From: an uncultured Alphaproteobacteria bacterium | GTDB lineage: Bacteria > Pseudomonadota > Alphaproteobacteria > Caulobacterales > Parvularculaceae | Assembly: GCA_937895955.1 (NCBI GenBank) | Contig: CALAZI010000029.1 | Span: forward strand, 22,685 to 86,684 | Length of the DNA: 64,000 nt | Direction of reading: 5' to 3' | Part shown: positions 1 through 9,285 of the stretch, in pieces | Layout of the letters: every line of letters begins with the position of its first letter | Numbering within the stretch: position 1 is the stretch's first letter | The notes under the pieces: model-generated | What the model was told of the DNA's origin: nothing | Seen by the model: only the letters and a program-made list of their open reading frames with translations | Database searches by the model: none | Made by a program: the position numbers and the translations under genes

Positions 1-80
1 GCCCATAAGGCTGGCAGCAACAACAAGCGGTGCACGACGCGGCCCCCAAGAGTGACGACTGATGCGCTCGCCGCCAGCAT
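1..80 (-). CDS. Partial CDS, N-terminus of an unidentified (possibly exported) protein
   Basis: An open frame starts with ATG at 80 on the minus strand and runs off the left edge without a stop, giving 26 codons. The visible peptide has an Arg/His turn followed by a Leu-rich run (RLLLLPALW), as in a signal peptide or first membrane segment. It lies just downstream of the glycosylase gene on the same strand, 13 bases after its stop. In some alphaproteobacteria a lytic transglycosylase gene lies next to such a glycosylase, so that is a guess by context only. No strong ribosome site is visible. Confidence 0.35.
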   Translation of the reverse strand, partial: MLAASASVVTLGGRVVHRLLLLPALW

Positions 81-93
81 AGGAAGGGCGGCG

Positions 94-897
94 TTAAGCA
101 TCTCTTAACCTCGCAGCGAGTGTTTGAAGATCCGTCCAGGCAAGACGCTTTTGCGCCGGTTGGCGCAACAAAAAGGCGGGATGGAAAACCGGGAGAGCGG
201 GAAAAGCCGCGCCGGAGGCGAGCGTCACGTCGCGCCAGGCGCCGCGCGCCCGCATGATGCCGCTTGCGCCGATCATCGCCTGCGTCGGCACGCCGCCGGC
301 CAGCATGATCGCCGCCGGCTGCGTCAATTCGATCAACCGTTCGACAAAGGGCCGGCAGGCGGCGATCTCCGCCTGGGTCGGCGCGCGGTTGCCTGGCGGG
401 CGCCAGTAGACGACGTTCGAGATCAGCGTGTCGGTCGCGCGCGAACGGCCGATCGCGGCGAGCATCTTGTCAAGCAACTGCCCGGCGCGCCCGACAAAAG
501 GCTTGCCGAGTGCGTCTTCATCGCGCCCCGGCGCCTCGCCGATGACGAGAAGACGCGCGCCCGGAACGCCGTCTGAAAAGACGGTGTTGCGCGCGCCGGC
601 TTTCAGGGGACAGCCCTCAAAGGCGGCGACGGCGGCGGCGAGTTCGTCGTGACTGTTGCAGGCGGCGGCCGCCGCCGCGGCGAGCGCGATCGCCTCATCC
701 GCGCTCGGCTGCGCGGGGCGCGCGATATGGGTGACGCTGGCCGCTGCAGTTCGCGCCGGCGTCGCCGGCTTGACGGACGCCGCCGGCTGAAACCGATCGA
801 CGGGTTCGGCGTCGACAGCCTCGTCGACGCCGGCGTCGACATACCAGCGCAACAGCGCGCGCGCAGCGTCCGATCGGTCAAATTCCTGCATCGACAC
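94..897 (-). CDS. Uracil-DNA glycosylase, family 4-like
   Basis: Removes uracil from DNA at the start of base excision repair. The catalytic N-terminal motif GEAPGRDEDALGKPFVGRAG lies at residues 120-139, NVVYWRPPGNR at 161-171, and the C-terminal HPAFLLR motif follows. Residues 1-75 are an Ala/Pro-rich extension before the domain, common in alphaproteobacterial members. Classical family 4 enzymes bind a 4Fe-4S cluster with four cysteines; here only C96 (GCPLK) and C181 (ACRPF) are at the expected places, and the residue before RPPGNR is Trp instead of Cys. The cluster may therefore be missing. The start is GTG at 897 or ATG at 891. It is transcribed away from the YhhN-like gene, which lies 26 bases upstream on the same strand. 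Confidence 0.85.
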   Translation of the reverse strand: MSMQEFDRSDAARALLRWYVDAGVDEAVDAEPVDRFQPAASVKPATPARTAAASVTHIARPAQPSADEAIALAAAAAAACNSHDELAAAVAAFEGCPLKAGARNTVFSDGVPGARLLVIGEAPGRDEDALGKPFVGRAGQLLDKMLAAIGRSRATDTLISNVVYWRPPGNRAPTQAEIAACRPFVERLIELTQPAAIMLAGGVPTQAMIGASGIMRARGAWRDVTLASGAAFPALPVFHPAFLLRQPAQKRLAWTDLQTLAARLRDA

Positions 898-922
898 TAG
901 GCATCACAAGCGCGGGCGAAGG

Positions 923-1561
923 TCAAACGCTGACGGCGAAAAGGCATTGCGCCGCATAGTATAAGGGCAAACCCCAGAGGCGATTGAGAAAATTCTCCGC
1001 GCCGAAGCGGTCGCGCGCGACGGAGAGGTCCGAAAGGGCGAATGCGGCTGCGGCGATTGCGAGGCGAAGACTTCGCCCGTCAGGCTCCGCCGCCCAATGA
1101 CCGAAGCTCGCCGCGACCATCAGACTGATAATGACGCAATAGGCGATGACGGGCGCGCGAAAGCTTCCAAGCCCGCCCCACAGCGATTTCAGGACAAACA
1201 GGGACAGCGCGCCGCCGGCGGCGAGACCTGCGACGGCCGCCGGCCCGACCGAAAGGCCGCCATGCGCGAAAGCCGCGATATAGGCGCCGTGCCCGGCCGC
1301 GAAGGCGCCCATGCCGGCGAGGAAGGCCGGGGCGGCTCTCGACAACAGCAGGACGTCGCCGAGCGCGCAAAGAAAAAGACCGGCGAGAATGATCGATCCG
1401 AAAGCCGTCTCCAAAGCGCCCGCAGCGATCGCCGCCAGAATGAACGCAAGCGAGGCGAGCGGCTTGAACAGGCGCTTCCTCGCCGCGTCCTCCCTGCGCT
1501 CGGCGTGCAAGAGGCCGGCGACGGACGCCCCGCAAAGAAAAAGAAAAAAGGCTGGATTCAT
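923..1561 (-). CDS. YhhN/TMEM86 family (lysoplasmalogenase-like) membrane protein
   Basis: Polytopic inner-membrane protein of about 212 residues, made almost wholly of hydrophobic segments, with the family's FLCALGDVLLL segment and a closing LWGLPLYYAAQ segment. TMEM86 relatives in animals cleave the vinyl-ether bond of lysoplasmalogens; the bacterial role is mostly untested, so the activity is inferred from family only. I prefer the ATG at 1561, which begins directly with a membrane segment; an ATG at 1618 would add 19 polar residues and has an AGGG sequence upstream. It lies head-to-head with the ETF-QO gene at 1700, so the 1562-1699 gap should hold both promoters. Confidence 0.75.
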   Translation of the reverse strand: MNPAFFLFLCGASVAGLLHAERREDAARKRLFKPLASLAFILAAIAAGALETAFGSIILAGLFLCALGDVLLLSRAAPAFLAGMGAFAAGHGAYIAAFAHGGLSVGPAAVAGLAAGGALSLFVLKSLWGGLGSFRAPVIAYCVIISLMVAASFGHWAAEPDGRSLRLAIAAAAFALSDLSVARDRFGAENFLNRLWGLPLYYAAQCLFAVSV

Positions 1562-1699
1562 GGAGTTTTCGGCTGGCGGCGCGGTTCGGCGAAAGGCTTC
1601 GGCTTGGCGGCGTGGCATTTGGCCCTGAATTTTGCCAAAAGCAAACGCTCAACTCCGCCGGGCGCAGCGCAGGCTGCGGATTCAATGAGGATTTAAGGG

Positions 1700-3379
1700 A
1701 TGGCTGACGACGCGCCGCAACGCGAAAGCATGGAGTTCGACATCGTGATCGTCGGCGCGGGTCCCGCAGGTCTTTCGGCCGCCATGCGCCTAAAGGAGCG
1801 CGCCGCGGAAGCTGGAAGCGATCTTTCCGTCGTCGTCGTCGAAAAAGGATCGGAAGTCGGCGCGCATATTCTGTCCGGCGCCGTCCTCGACCCCTCCGGC
1901 CTTGATGCGCTGATCCCGGACTGGCGCGGCAAAGGCGCGCCGGCGACGGTCGAGGTGACGTCGGAAAGCTTCAAGCTGCTGGGGCCTTCCGGCTCCATCC
2001 CGCTGCCCGTCTTCGCGATGCCGCCGATGGTCAAAAATCACGGCAACTACATCGTCTCGATGGGCAATCTCTGCCGCTGGCTCGCCGAGCAGGCCGAAAG
2101 CCTCGGCGTCGACATTTATCCTGGCATGGCGGCGTCGAAGCTTCTTTATCGGGATGACGGATCGGTCAGGGGCGTCGTCGTCGGCGAGGTCGGCGTCGGC
2201 AAGGACGGTCAGCGAACGGATCATTATGAGCCGGGAATGGAGCTTTGCGGCAAATATGTTCTGATCGCCGAAGGCGCGCGCGGCTCGCTCGCCAAGCAAT
2301 TGGTCGAAAAATTCGATCTTGATGCGGGACGCGATCCGCAGAAATACGGCATCGGCCTGAAAGAGCTCTGGGAAATCGCGCCCGAAAAATCCCGGCCCGG
2401 CCATATTCAGCATACGTTCGGCTGGCCGCTCGACAATCAAACCGGCGGCGGGTCGTTCCTGTATCATTACGACGACAACACGATCGCGCTCGGTTTCGTC
2501 GTGCACCTTAACTACAAAAACCCTTATATCTATCCGTATGCGGAATTCCAGAAATTCAAGACGCATCCGGAAATCGCCGAGCTTCTCGAGGGCGGCAAGC
2601 GCATCGCCTACGGCGCGCGCGCGATCACCGAAGGCGGCTATCAGTCGGTGCCCAAACTCGCCTTTCCGGGCGGCGCGCTGATCGGCTGCTCGGCGGGCTT
2701 CGTCAACGTGCCGCGCATCAAGGGCAATCATAACGCCATGCTGACCGGCATGATGGCGGCGGACGCCGCTTTCGACGCCGTCGCCGCCGGGAGAGAAGGC
2801 GACATTCTCGACGCTTATGAGGCGGCCTATGACGCCTCGCCGGTCAAACGCGAGCTTAAAAAAGCGCGCAACGCCAAGCCCTTATGGTCGAAATTCGGGA
2901 CGCTTGTCGGCGGGATCGCGCTTTCAGGGCTTGATCTGTGGACCAACACGGTCGTTCCCGGCTTTTCGATTTTCGGCACGCTGAAACACGGCAAGACCGA
3001 CGCCGCGGCGACAGAGCCCGCCGCGAAATTCAAGCCGATCGATTATCCGCGGCCCGACGGCGCGCTCACCTTCGACCGGCTCACCAATGTTTCATTTTCG
3101 GCCGTCAATCACGAGGAAAACCAGCCCGCGCATCTCAAGCTTAAGGACCCGTCAATCCCGATCGCGGTAAACCTGCCGCAATACGCCGAACCGGCGCAGC
3201 GCTATTGCCCGGCCGGCGTTTACGAAATCCTGACCGAGGAAGGCGGGACCGATCCGAAGTTTCAGATCAACGCGCAAAACTGCGTCCACTGCAAAACCTG
3301 CGACATCAAGGATCCTTCGCAGAACATCGTGTGGACGACGCCGGAAGGCGGCGGCGGCCCCAACTACCCGAACATGTAA
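1700..3379 (+). CDS. Electron transfer flavoprotein-ubiquinone oxidoreductase
   Basis: Membrane-associated flavoprotein that passes electrons from ETF (fatty-acid and amino-acid dehydrogenases) to ubiquinone. The FAD dinucleotide-binding motif GAGPAG is at residues 19-24 and the body matches the family throughout. The 4Fe-4S cluster ligands are visible at C503, C528, C531 and C534 (CPAGVYE, NCVHCKTCD). Length 559 is normal for the family. An ATTTAAGGG stretch precedes the ATG. It is followed 22 bases later by the TPR lipoprotein gene, probably in the same transcript. The etfA/etfB subunits are not in the window. Confidence 0.96.
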   Translation: MADDAPQRESMEFDIVIVGAGPAGLSAAMRLKERAAEAGSDLSVVVVEKGSEVGAHILSGAVLDPSGLDALIPDWRGKGAPATVEVTSESFKLLGPSGSIPLPVFAMPPMVKNHGNYIVSMGNLCRWLAEQAESLGVDIYPGMAASKLLYRDDGSVRGVVVGEVGVGKDGQRTDHYEPGMELCGKYVLIAEGARGSLAKQLVEKFDLDAGRDPQKYGIGLKELWEIAPEKSRPGHIQHTFGWPLDNQTGGGSFLYHYDDNTIALGFVVHLNYKNPYIYPYAEFQKFKTHPEIAELLEGGKRIAYGARAITEGGYQSVPKLAFPGGALIGCSAGFVNVPRIKGNHNAMLTGMMAADAAFDAVAAGREGDILDAYEAAYDASPVKRELKKARNAKPLWSKFGTLVGGIALSGLDLWTNTVVPGFSIFGTLKHGKTDAAATEPAAKFKPIDYPRPDGALTFDRLTNVSFSAVNHEENQPAHLKLKDPSIPIAVNLPQYAEPAQRYCPAGVYEILTEEGGTDPKFQINAQNCVHCKTCDIKDPSQNIVWTTPEGGGGPNYPNM

Positions 3380-3401
3380 GCGTAATGCGAGGAACGGCGT
3401 T

Positions 3402-5120
3402 TTGAAGATTGGAAGATGCATCGCGGCGATCGGCGCCCTTGTGGCGCTCACCTCGTGCGCGACGGCGCAGACGCCGTCGACGAGCGCAGGCGAGTATTTG
3501 TCGGGACGTCTCGCCGCCGGACTGAACGATATCGACGCTGCGGCGCGCAGTTACGGCGCGGCCGTCGCCGCCAATCCGGACGATATCGACATCGTCAGGA
3601 GCGCGTTTCTTTTTTACGTCGCCGCCGGCGAGATAGAAGCTTCCGCGCCTTACGCGCGCACGCTTATCGCTGCCGGCGAGGATAAGGGGCTTGCCTCGCT
3701 GACGCTCGCCCTGATCGATCTGAAACATGGCGATCTTCACGCTGCGCGCGACCGGGCGAAAGGCGAATTCGCCGAGCCGCTGGCGAATTCGGCAGCGTTC
3801 ATCGCCGGCGCGTGGATCGAGGCGGAGATTGCGGGACCGGCGGCGGGCGTTTCCGCGTTCGATCTCGGCAAGGATGTCTTCACCGGCTTCAATCCGACCT
3901 TCAAGGCGATGCTGCTTGAGGAAAGGGGAGACATCGAAACCGCCGGCGCCGCGCATCAGATTTCCGTCGCTTCTTTCGGCGGGCCGATCGGGCGCGCCGC
4001 TTACGGCGCCTTTCTCGAGCGTCACGGCGAAGAGGGCGCTGCGCGCGATTATTATCTGCAGCTCAAGAAAGAAGGCGGCGCATCGCGCCGGCTTGCGCTC
4101 GCCGGCCTTGCGCGCCTCGAAAAAGGACGGCCGTCGACGGAATTCACGAATGTCGCCGCGCGCGATGGCGTCGCCATGGCGCTTTATCTTTTCGCCGGCA
4201 ATCTCATCCAGCAATCGGCTGAAGAAATGCAGCGCGCGAGCGAAGCCGGTTTCCGGATAACCGAACGCCCGTTCAACCTGCCGCTCGCGCTTTCCGAACT
4301 CGCCGTCTATCTCGATCCCGATCTCGCCGATGCGCGCCGGCTGATCGGCTCGATCCACAACATTTACGGCAATTACGATGCGGCCAGGGCGGCTTTCGCG
4401 GCGGTCAAGCCTTCATCGGCGCAATTTGAACAGGCGCAGATTGAAATCGCCAACAGCCTCGCCGCCGAAGACAAGATCGATGCGGCGATCGCGACGCTGA
4501 AATCGGCAGTGCGCCGCGACCGCGACGCGGAAGACGCGCGCTTGACGCTCGCCGGCTATTACGCCGCCGACAATCGTCATGATGAAGCGGTGAAAGAGGC
4601 GAGCCGCGCGATCGCCCGGCTGGAAGAGCCGCCGCCGGTCGACGCTTGGCGCCATTACATCACGCGCGCGGCGTCGCTGCTTGAGCTTGACCGGTTCGAC
4701 GATGCGGAACGCGATCTCAAAAAAGCGGTTGAAATCGCACCCGAAGAGCCGGTCGCGCTCAATTATCTCGGATATTCCTGGGCCGAGCGCGGGATCAATC
4801 TCGACGAAGCGTTCAGCCTCATTGAAAAAGCCGTGGCGCTGAGACCGCAATCGGGCGCCATTATCGACAGCCTCGGCTGGGCGCATTATCAGCGCGGCGA
4901 GTTCGAGGAGGCCTTGCCGCATCTTGAAAAGGCGGCCGCGCTGGAGCCCGCCGACCCGACGGTGACGGACCATCTCGGCGACGTTTATTGGCGGCTCGGC
5001 CGCAAAACCGAAGCGCGGTTTCAATGGGAGCGCGCGCTTGAACTCGATCCGAAGGATCAGGCGCGCGCACTGATCGAGAAAAAGCTGGAGTCGGGTCTCG
5101 ACCCTGTCGCGCCGCAATGA
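3402..5120 (+). CDS. TPR-repeat lipoprotein
   Basis: A 572-residue exported protein. The first 19 residues form a lipoprotein signal peptide with lipobox LTSC (C19 as lipidated cysteine). The rest is a helical superhelix; clear TPR units occupy about residues 300-560, for example the LDRFDDAERDLKKAVEI and EFEEALPHLEKAAALEP repeats. Start is TTG at 3402, preceded by a good GAGGA ribosome site; no ATG gives a proper signal peptide. Its stop overlaps the ispE start by four bases (ATGA), so the two are translationally coupled. A TPR protein directly in front of ispE is a familiar alphaproteobacterial arrangement. Its exact role is unknown; TPR lipoproteins usually scaffold envelope complexes. Confidence 0.88.
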   Translation: MKIGRCIAAIGALVALTSCATAQTPSTSAGEYLSGRLAAGLNDIDAAARSYGAAVAANPDDIDIVRSAFLFYVAAGEIEASAPYARTLIAAGEDKGLASLTLALIDLKHGDLHAARDRAKGEFAEPLANSAAFIAGAWIEAEIAGPAAGVSAFDLGKDVFTGFNPTFKAMLLEERGDIETAGAAHQISVASFGGPIGRAAYGAFLERHGEEGAARDYYLQLKKEGGASRRLALAGLARLEKGRPSTEFTNVAARDGVAMALYLFAGNLIQQSAEEMQRASEAGFRITERPFNLPLALSELAVYLDPDLADARRLIGSIHNIYGNYDAARAAFAAVKPSSAQFEQAQIEIANSLAAEDKIDAAIATLKSAVRRDRDAEDARLTLAGYYAADNRHDEAVKEASRAIARLEEPPPVDAWRHYITRAASLLELDRFDDAERDLKKAVEIAPEEPVALNYLGYSWAERGINLDEAFSLIEKAVALRPQSGAIIDSLGWAHYQRGEFEEALPHLEKAAALEPADPTVTDHLGDVYWRLGRKTEARFQWERALELDPKDQARALIEKKLESGLDPVAPQ

Positions 5121-6010
5121 TCCGTGAAATCGCGCCGGCGAAAATCAATCTCTATCTCCATGTCGGACCGCTGCGCCCGGACAGGCTGCATGCGCTTGAA
5201 AGCCTTTTCGTGTTTGCGGACGCCGGCGATGCGGTCGAGGTTGCGCCGGCGGACGACCTCTCTCTAAGCATGTCGGGGCCGTTTGCGGCTCCGCTCTGCG
5301 CCGAACCGGTCGAGCGAAATCTGGTCATGCGCGCCGCGCGGCTTTTGAAGGCCGAGGCCGGGGTCAGCGCGGGCGCGGCGTTGTCGCTCGACAAACGTCT
5401 TCCTGTCGCCGCCGGGATCGGCGGCGGATCGTCGGACGCGGCCGCCGCGCTGCGCGCCCTGATCCGGTTGTGGAAAATCGATATTCCGGCCGCCGACCTG
5501 CGCCGGCTGGCTTTCCGCCTCGGCGCCGATGTGCCGGCCTGTCTCGCCCGCCGGCCGGTTTGGGTCGGCGGCGCGGGCGAAATCCTCGCGGCCTCGCCTA
5601 CCCTGCCGCCGCTCTGGGTCTGCCTCGCCAATCCTGGCGTCGCCAGCCCGACAGGGCCTGTTTTCCGCGCCTTTGACGCCGCCAATCCGGCCCCGGACGC
5701 CCCGCAAAGGCCGTCGATCCGCGGCGCGGGGTACCGGCGGGTCACATCGCTGATGGAAAATTCCCGCAATGACCTTCAGCCGATTGCCATCGCCGGCGAA
5801 CCTGTGATCCAAGCGGTGATCGAACGCCTTGCGGCGCGCTCCGGCGCGCTTGCTGCGCGCATGTCGGGCAGCGGCGCCACGGCGTTCGGTCTTTTTTCTT
5901 CGGCCGACGCCGCTCGGCGGGCCGCGCGGGAGATGAACGGGCGAGGCTGGTGGTCGATGAGCGCGAAACTGAGCGCCGCCGATCCGTCGGAACGGTGTGC
6001 TGAATGCTGA
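5117..6010 (+). CDS. ispE: 4-diphosphocytidyl-2-C-methyl-D-erythritol kinase
   Basis: GHMP-family kinase that phosphorylates CDP-methylerythritol in the MEP route to isoprenoids. The N-terminal APAKINLYLHV motif (residues 6-16) and the ATP loop PVAAGIGGGSSDAA (96-109) are present, and MSGSGATAFGLF near the C-terminus is the third GHMP motif. Length 297 is typical. ATG overlaps the stop of the TPR gene and its own stop overlaps the next ATG by seven bases, so lipoprotein, ispE and the glycosyl-phosphotransferase form a tight operon. The final 30 residues are less conserved. Confidence 0.95.
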   Translation: MIREIAPAKINLYLHVGPLRPDRLHALESLFVFADAGDAVEVAPADDLSLSMSGPFAAPLCAEPVERNLVMRAARLLKAEAGVSAGAALSLDKRLPVAAGIGGGSSDAAAALRALIRLWKIDIPAADLRRLAFRLGADVPACLARRPVWVGGAGEILAASPTLPPLWVCLANPGVASPTGPVFRAFDAANPAPDAPQRPSIRGAGYRRVTSLMENSRNDLQPIAIAGEPVIQAVIERLAARSGALAARMSGSGATAFGLFSSADAARRAAREMNGRGWWSMSAKLSAADPSERCAEC

Positions 6011-7116
6011 TGGCGTTGGCGGCGATGATCCTGGCGGCGGCTGCGGTTGCGGGCGTTGTCGCCTATGGCGCGGCGAAGTTTTTCGCCGCCCGCAGCTTTC
6101 TCCAGGATCGCCCGAACGGCCGTTCAAGCCACCGCGCCGTGACGCCTCGCGCCGGCGGGATCGCCATTTTCGCGGGCTTTGCTGTAGCGACCGTCCTGTT
6201 CACCCTCTTTCTGGCGGTCTACGGCCATCAGGATACGAGCGCTTTTCTGAAGTTCTTCGTTTTGGCGTTCCTCGCCTTTGCGTTCGGCGCGCTTGACGAC
6301 GCGCGAACGTTCAGCGCGCGGATAAAGCTGCTTGCGCAGGTTGCGATCGCCGCCGGCTTTGTCGCCGCTTTCGGCGCCGTTCAAACGCTGCCGGCGCCGT
6401 TTGTCGGCGCCGTCGATCTTGGCGCGGCGGCGTTTCCGCTCACCGTTTTCTGGATCGTCGCTTTCATGAACGTCTTTAACTTCATGGACGGCATCAACGG
6501 CATCGCCGCGTCCTGCGCGCTCTTCGTTCTTTCGGCGCTGGCCGTCGTTGCGGCGGGAGAGGCCGCTTCCTTTGCGCCGCCGGCGCTCTTTCTCGCCTGC
6601 GCGCTGTTCGGATTCCTGCCGCTCAATCTTCCGCACGGACGCATTTTCATGGGCGACGGCGGCAGCCAGTTCGTCGGCTTTTCCATCGCGGCGCTCGCCG
6701 TTCTGACCGCCAAGCAAGGCGGCGTTTCGCCGATGTTCACGCCGATCGCCTTTCTTCCTTTCATCTTCGACGTCGCCTTCACGCTCATTCATCGCGCGCG
6801 GCGCGGCCGAAACGTTTTCGCCGCCCATAACGAACATCTTTACCAGCTGCTTGTCCGGCTTGGCGGCGCGCATGAAACGGTGACGACGCTTTATCTGACG
6901 CTGATCGTCATTTCGACGACGACGGCGCTTGTCGCCAACACATTCGGCGCTGCGTTCCAATACGCCGCCGCTCTGGCGCTGACGCTCGCCTTCCTTGCGC
7001 CGGCGCTGATCATTTACGCCCGCGCGTCGAAAGCGGGTCTCTTCGCGGGTGCAGCCGAAAAGGCGCGCGCGGAGCCCGCGGTCGAGGACGCCGCATTCCG
7101 CACGGCTGCGGAATAG
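6004..7116 (+). CDS. WecA/MraY-like polyprenyl-phosphate sugar-1-phosphate transferase
   Basis: Integral membrane enzyme (370 residues, about ten hydrophobic segments) that joins a sugar-1-phosphate to a polyprenyl phosphate carrier. Family marks are SSHRAVTPRAGG (41-52), the Asp pair at D98-D99, NFMDGINGI (159-167), MGDGGSQF (216-223) and the His cluster HNEHLY (275-280). The residue pattern fits the WecA/TagO branch better than MraY. The sugar cannot be read from sequence. It overlaps ispE and converges on the polyprenyl synthase gene nine bases away. The clustering with isoprenoid genes fits a role in surface polysaccharide start-up. Confidence 0.88.
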   Translation: MLMALAAMILAAAAVAGVVAYGAAKFFAARSFLQDRPNGRSSHRAVTPRAGGIAIFAGFAVATVLFTLFLAVYGHQDTSAFLKFFVLAFLAFAFGALDDARTFSARIKLLAQVAIAAGFVAAFGAVQTLPAPFVGAVDLGAAAFPLTVFWIVAFMNVFNFMDGINGIAASCALFVLSALAVVAAGEAASFAPPALFLACALFGFLPLNLPHGRIFMGDGGSQFVGFSIAALAVLTAKQGGVSPMFTPIAFLPFIFDVAFTLIHRARRGRNVFAAHNEHLYQLLVRLGGAHETVTTLYLTLIVISTTTALVANTFGAAFQYAAALALTLAFLAPALIIYARASKAGLFAGAAEKARAEPAVEDAAFRTAAE

Positions 7117-7125
7117 ATCGAAAAA

Positions 7126-8115
7126 TTACGAAATGCGCGAGGCTGAGCTGATCGCGAGGTCGGCGAGCGCGCGCGTATAGGCGTTCTGCGGCGCGCGGGC
7201 GAGATCGTCGACGGCCCGCGCGGCGTAGCGCTTGGCGCAGGCGATCGTGTCGTCAAGCGCTCTCGTCGCAACGATGAGCTTTCGCGCCTGATCGAAATCG
7301 CCGTCTTTCTGCCGGCCTTCCGCAATCGTGCGCCGCCAGAAATCGCGATCGGCGCCGGATGCGCGATCAAACGCATAGACGACAGGCAGCGTCATTTTTC
7401 CCTCGCGGAAATCGTCGCCGACCGTTTTGCCGAGCGCGTTTTCGCGCCCTGAATAATCGAGCGCGTCGTCGATCAGCTGATAGGCGATGCCGAGATTGCG
7501 GCCGAAGGAGCGCAAGGCTTCCTCGCTGTCCGCATCGGCGCCCGCGATCACCGCGCCGGCTTGCGCGGCCGCGGCGAAGAGCGCCGCCGTTTTCGATTCG
7601 ACGACGGCGAGATACATCTCGAAGGTCGCTTCGAGGTTCTTCTGCGTTGCGAGTTGCAAAACTTCGCCTTCGGCGATGACCCCGGCGGCGCGCGACAAGA
7701 TTTCCAGAACGCGCAGATCGCCTGCGGCGACCATCAGTTCGAACGCCTGCGAAAACAGGAAGTCGCCGACAAGGACGCTTTCCTTGTTGCCCCAGATGAC
7801 GTTGGCCGTCGATGCGCCGCGTCGCAGCGAGGAATCGTCGACGACGTCGTCATGCAGAAGCGTCGCGCCATGAATGAGTTCGACCGCGGCGGCGAGGCTG
7901 ATATGATGATCGTTCCGGCAGTCGAACATCCGCGCCGTCGACAGGGTCAGAAGCGGGCGCAGGCGCTTGCCGCCGGCGTTGATCAGATGCCCGCCGATCT
8001 CGGCGATCATCGGGCTCTGCGATTTCAGCGCCATCAGGATCGTCGCGTTGACGTCGTTGAGATCGGACGCGCACAGGAATTTCAAATCGCCGACAAGGGC
8101 GGAGAAATCGCGCAT
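7126..8115 (-). CDS. Long-chain polyprenyl diphosphate synthase (octaprenyl/decaprenyl type)
   Basis: Trans-prenyltransferase that builds the ubiquinone side chain. Both Asp-rich motifs are clear: HDDVVDD early in the protein and LIDDALDYSG later, with GGKRLRPLL before the first. The open frame extends upstream to a TTG at 8238, but homologues begin about 40 residues before GGKRLRP, which fits the ATG at 8115 (329 residues); this start has only a weak GGCGAG site. Product chain length cannot be told from sequence; C40-C50 is usual in this group. It converges on the WecA-like gene. Confidence 0.9.
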   Translation of the reverse strand: MRDFSALVGDLKFLCASDLNDVNATILMALKSQSPMIAEIGGHLINAGGKRLRPLLTLSTARMFDCRNDHHISLAAAVELIHGATLLHDDVVDDSSLRRGASTANVIWGNKESVLVGDFLFSQAFELMVAAGDLRVLEILSRAAGVIAEGEVLQLATQKNLEATFEMYLAVVESKTAALFAAAAQAGAVIAGADADSEEALRSFGRNLGIAYQLIDDALDYSGRENALGKTVGDDFREGKMTLPVVYAFDRASGADRDFWRRTIAEGRQKDGDFDQARKLIVATRALDDTIACAKRYAARAVDDLARAPQNAYTRALADLAISSASRIS

Positions 8116-8447
8116 CTCGCCGTCTGCGCTCGTTTTGGAGGGACGGGCGGGCGATAGGGATGTGACGGCTAAATCCACTGAAATCCGAAAGAGCTTAATT
8201 TCGCCTCGGAGATTGGGCTTGGCGGATCGCCGGGTCAAGGCGCGCGGTTGCGGCCTATTGGGCCGATCGCGCCGACCTGAAACAAATCACGAATGATTGA
8301 AGGGCGCGATGGAGCGGTTCAGATGCGCGCCAGGGCGTTGGCGCGGCGCGCGCCATTGATTGATCGAGCGTGGGATCGCCGATAAACTGCCGCTGACGCG
8401 CAATTTGGCGCGCCTCCCGTGTCGGGGCGCGCCGGAAAAGGATGGCG

Positions 8448-8642
8448 ATGAATACGACTGCTGGGATTGTCGCCGGACTTCTTGTCGCGGGCGCCGCCGT
8501 GACCGTTTACCGTTTCGCGCGGCGCCAGGCGGATCAGATCCGTGCGGCGATCGATGAATTTCGCGGCGCCGGTTCCGGCCGGGGCGCCGTCATCGAATTT
8601 GAAAAAGACCCTGAGACGGGCGTTTACCGCCGGCGGGGCTGA
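8448..8642 (+). CDS. Small single-pass membrane protein, unknown function
   Basis: A 64-residue protein with one N-terminal membrane segment (TTAGIVAGLLVAGAAVTVY), a basic cluster RFARRQ that would place the tail in the cytoplasm, and an acidic/basic tail ending in DPETGVYRRRG. The sequence AAAAGG sits six bases before the ATG at 8448, which makes this start better than the ATG at 8442. An inverted pair of GGCGCGCC sites (8407-8414 and 8426-8433) lies just upstream. I do not recognise a named family. Confidence 0.65.
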   Translation: MNTTAGIVAGLLVAGAAVTVYRFARRQADQIRAAIDEFRGAGSGRGAVIEFEKDPETGVYRRRG

Positions 8643-8777
8643 CCGGCCGAAAACACCATCGCGCGCCTGTGCGATTGCGATCCTGGTCGACAGGCGCAAG
8701 GCGCGTTCGCGCGGCGGCAAATCCCGACTATAGTCCCTCCATCGACCGGCGCCGCCGGTCTTCGACCGGAACGGACG

Positions 8778-9269
8778 ATGGCGGAACGGCTCGCCTTTAT
8801 CGATTTCGAAGCCTCCGGGCTCGGCGCGCGTTCCTGGCCGATCGAGGTCGGCTGGGCGTTTGAGGACGGCGCCGGCGAATCGTTTCTGGTCAGCCCGGCG
8901 CCTGAATGGTCGCTGGACGATTGGGATCCGCGCGCCGAAAAGCTGCATGGCGTTTCGCTCAAAATGCTGAGCGATCTCGGCGTCAGCGCCGAAACGGCCT
9001 GCGACCGCGTTTCCGCGGCGCTCGCCGGCTGCGCCGTCTATTCCGACGCGCCCGACTGGGACTCGTTCTGGATGATGCGCCTCTTCGACGCGGCGGCGCG
9101 CAAGAGCGCGATCCGCATCCGCGATTTTTCAACGCTGATGGCGCCCCTGGCGCCGGAAAAAAAAGCGCAATTGCTGTCGCAAGCCGATCGCCAGGCGCCG
9201 CGTCGACATCGGGCGGGCGAGGATGCGCTGCATCTCGTCGCCGTTTTCCGTCTTTCAAAAGATCTTTGA
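8778..9269 (+). CDS. DnaQ-like 3'-5' exonuclease (DEDDh)
   Basis: A 163-residue single-domain RNase H-fold nuclease. ExoI FIDFEAS holds the Asp/Glu pair (residues 8-14), ExoII is the YSDAPDWDSFWMM stretch, and ExoIII is HRAGEDALHL, giving the DEDDh histidine and last aspartate. The domain ends straight after ExoIII, so this is a stand-alone exonuclease and not a polymerase subunit. Substrate unknown; related small proteins trim RNA or DNA ends. The next gene begins 16 bases downstream. Confidence 0.8.
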   Translation: MAERLAFIDFEASGLGARSWPIEVGWAFEDGAGESFLVSPAPEWSLDDWDPRAEKLHGVSLKMLSDLGVSAETACDRVSAALAGCAVYSDAPDWDSFWMMRLFDAAARKSAIRIRDFSTLMAPLAPEKKAQLLSQADRQAPRRHRAGEDALHLVAVFRLSKDL

Positions 9270-9285
9270 ACCGGACGCGCGCTTG

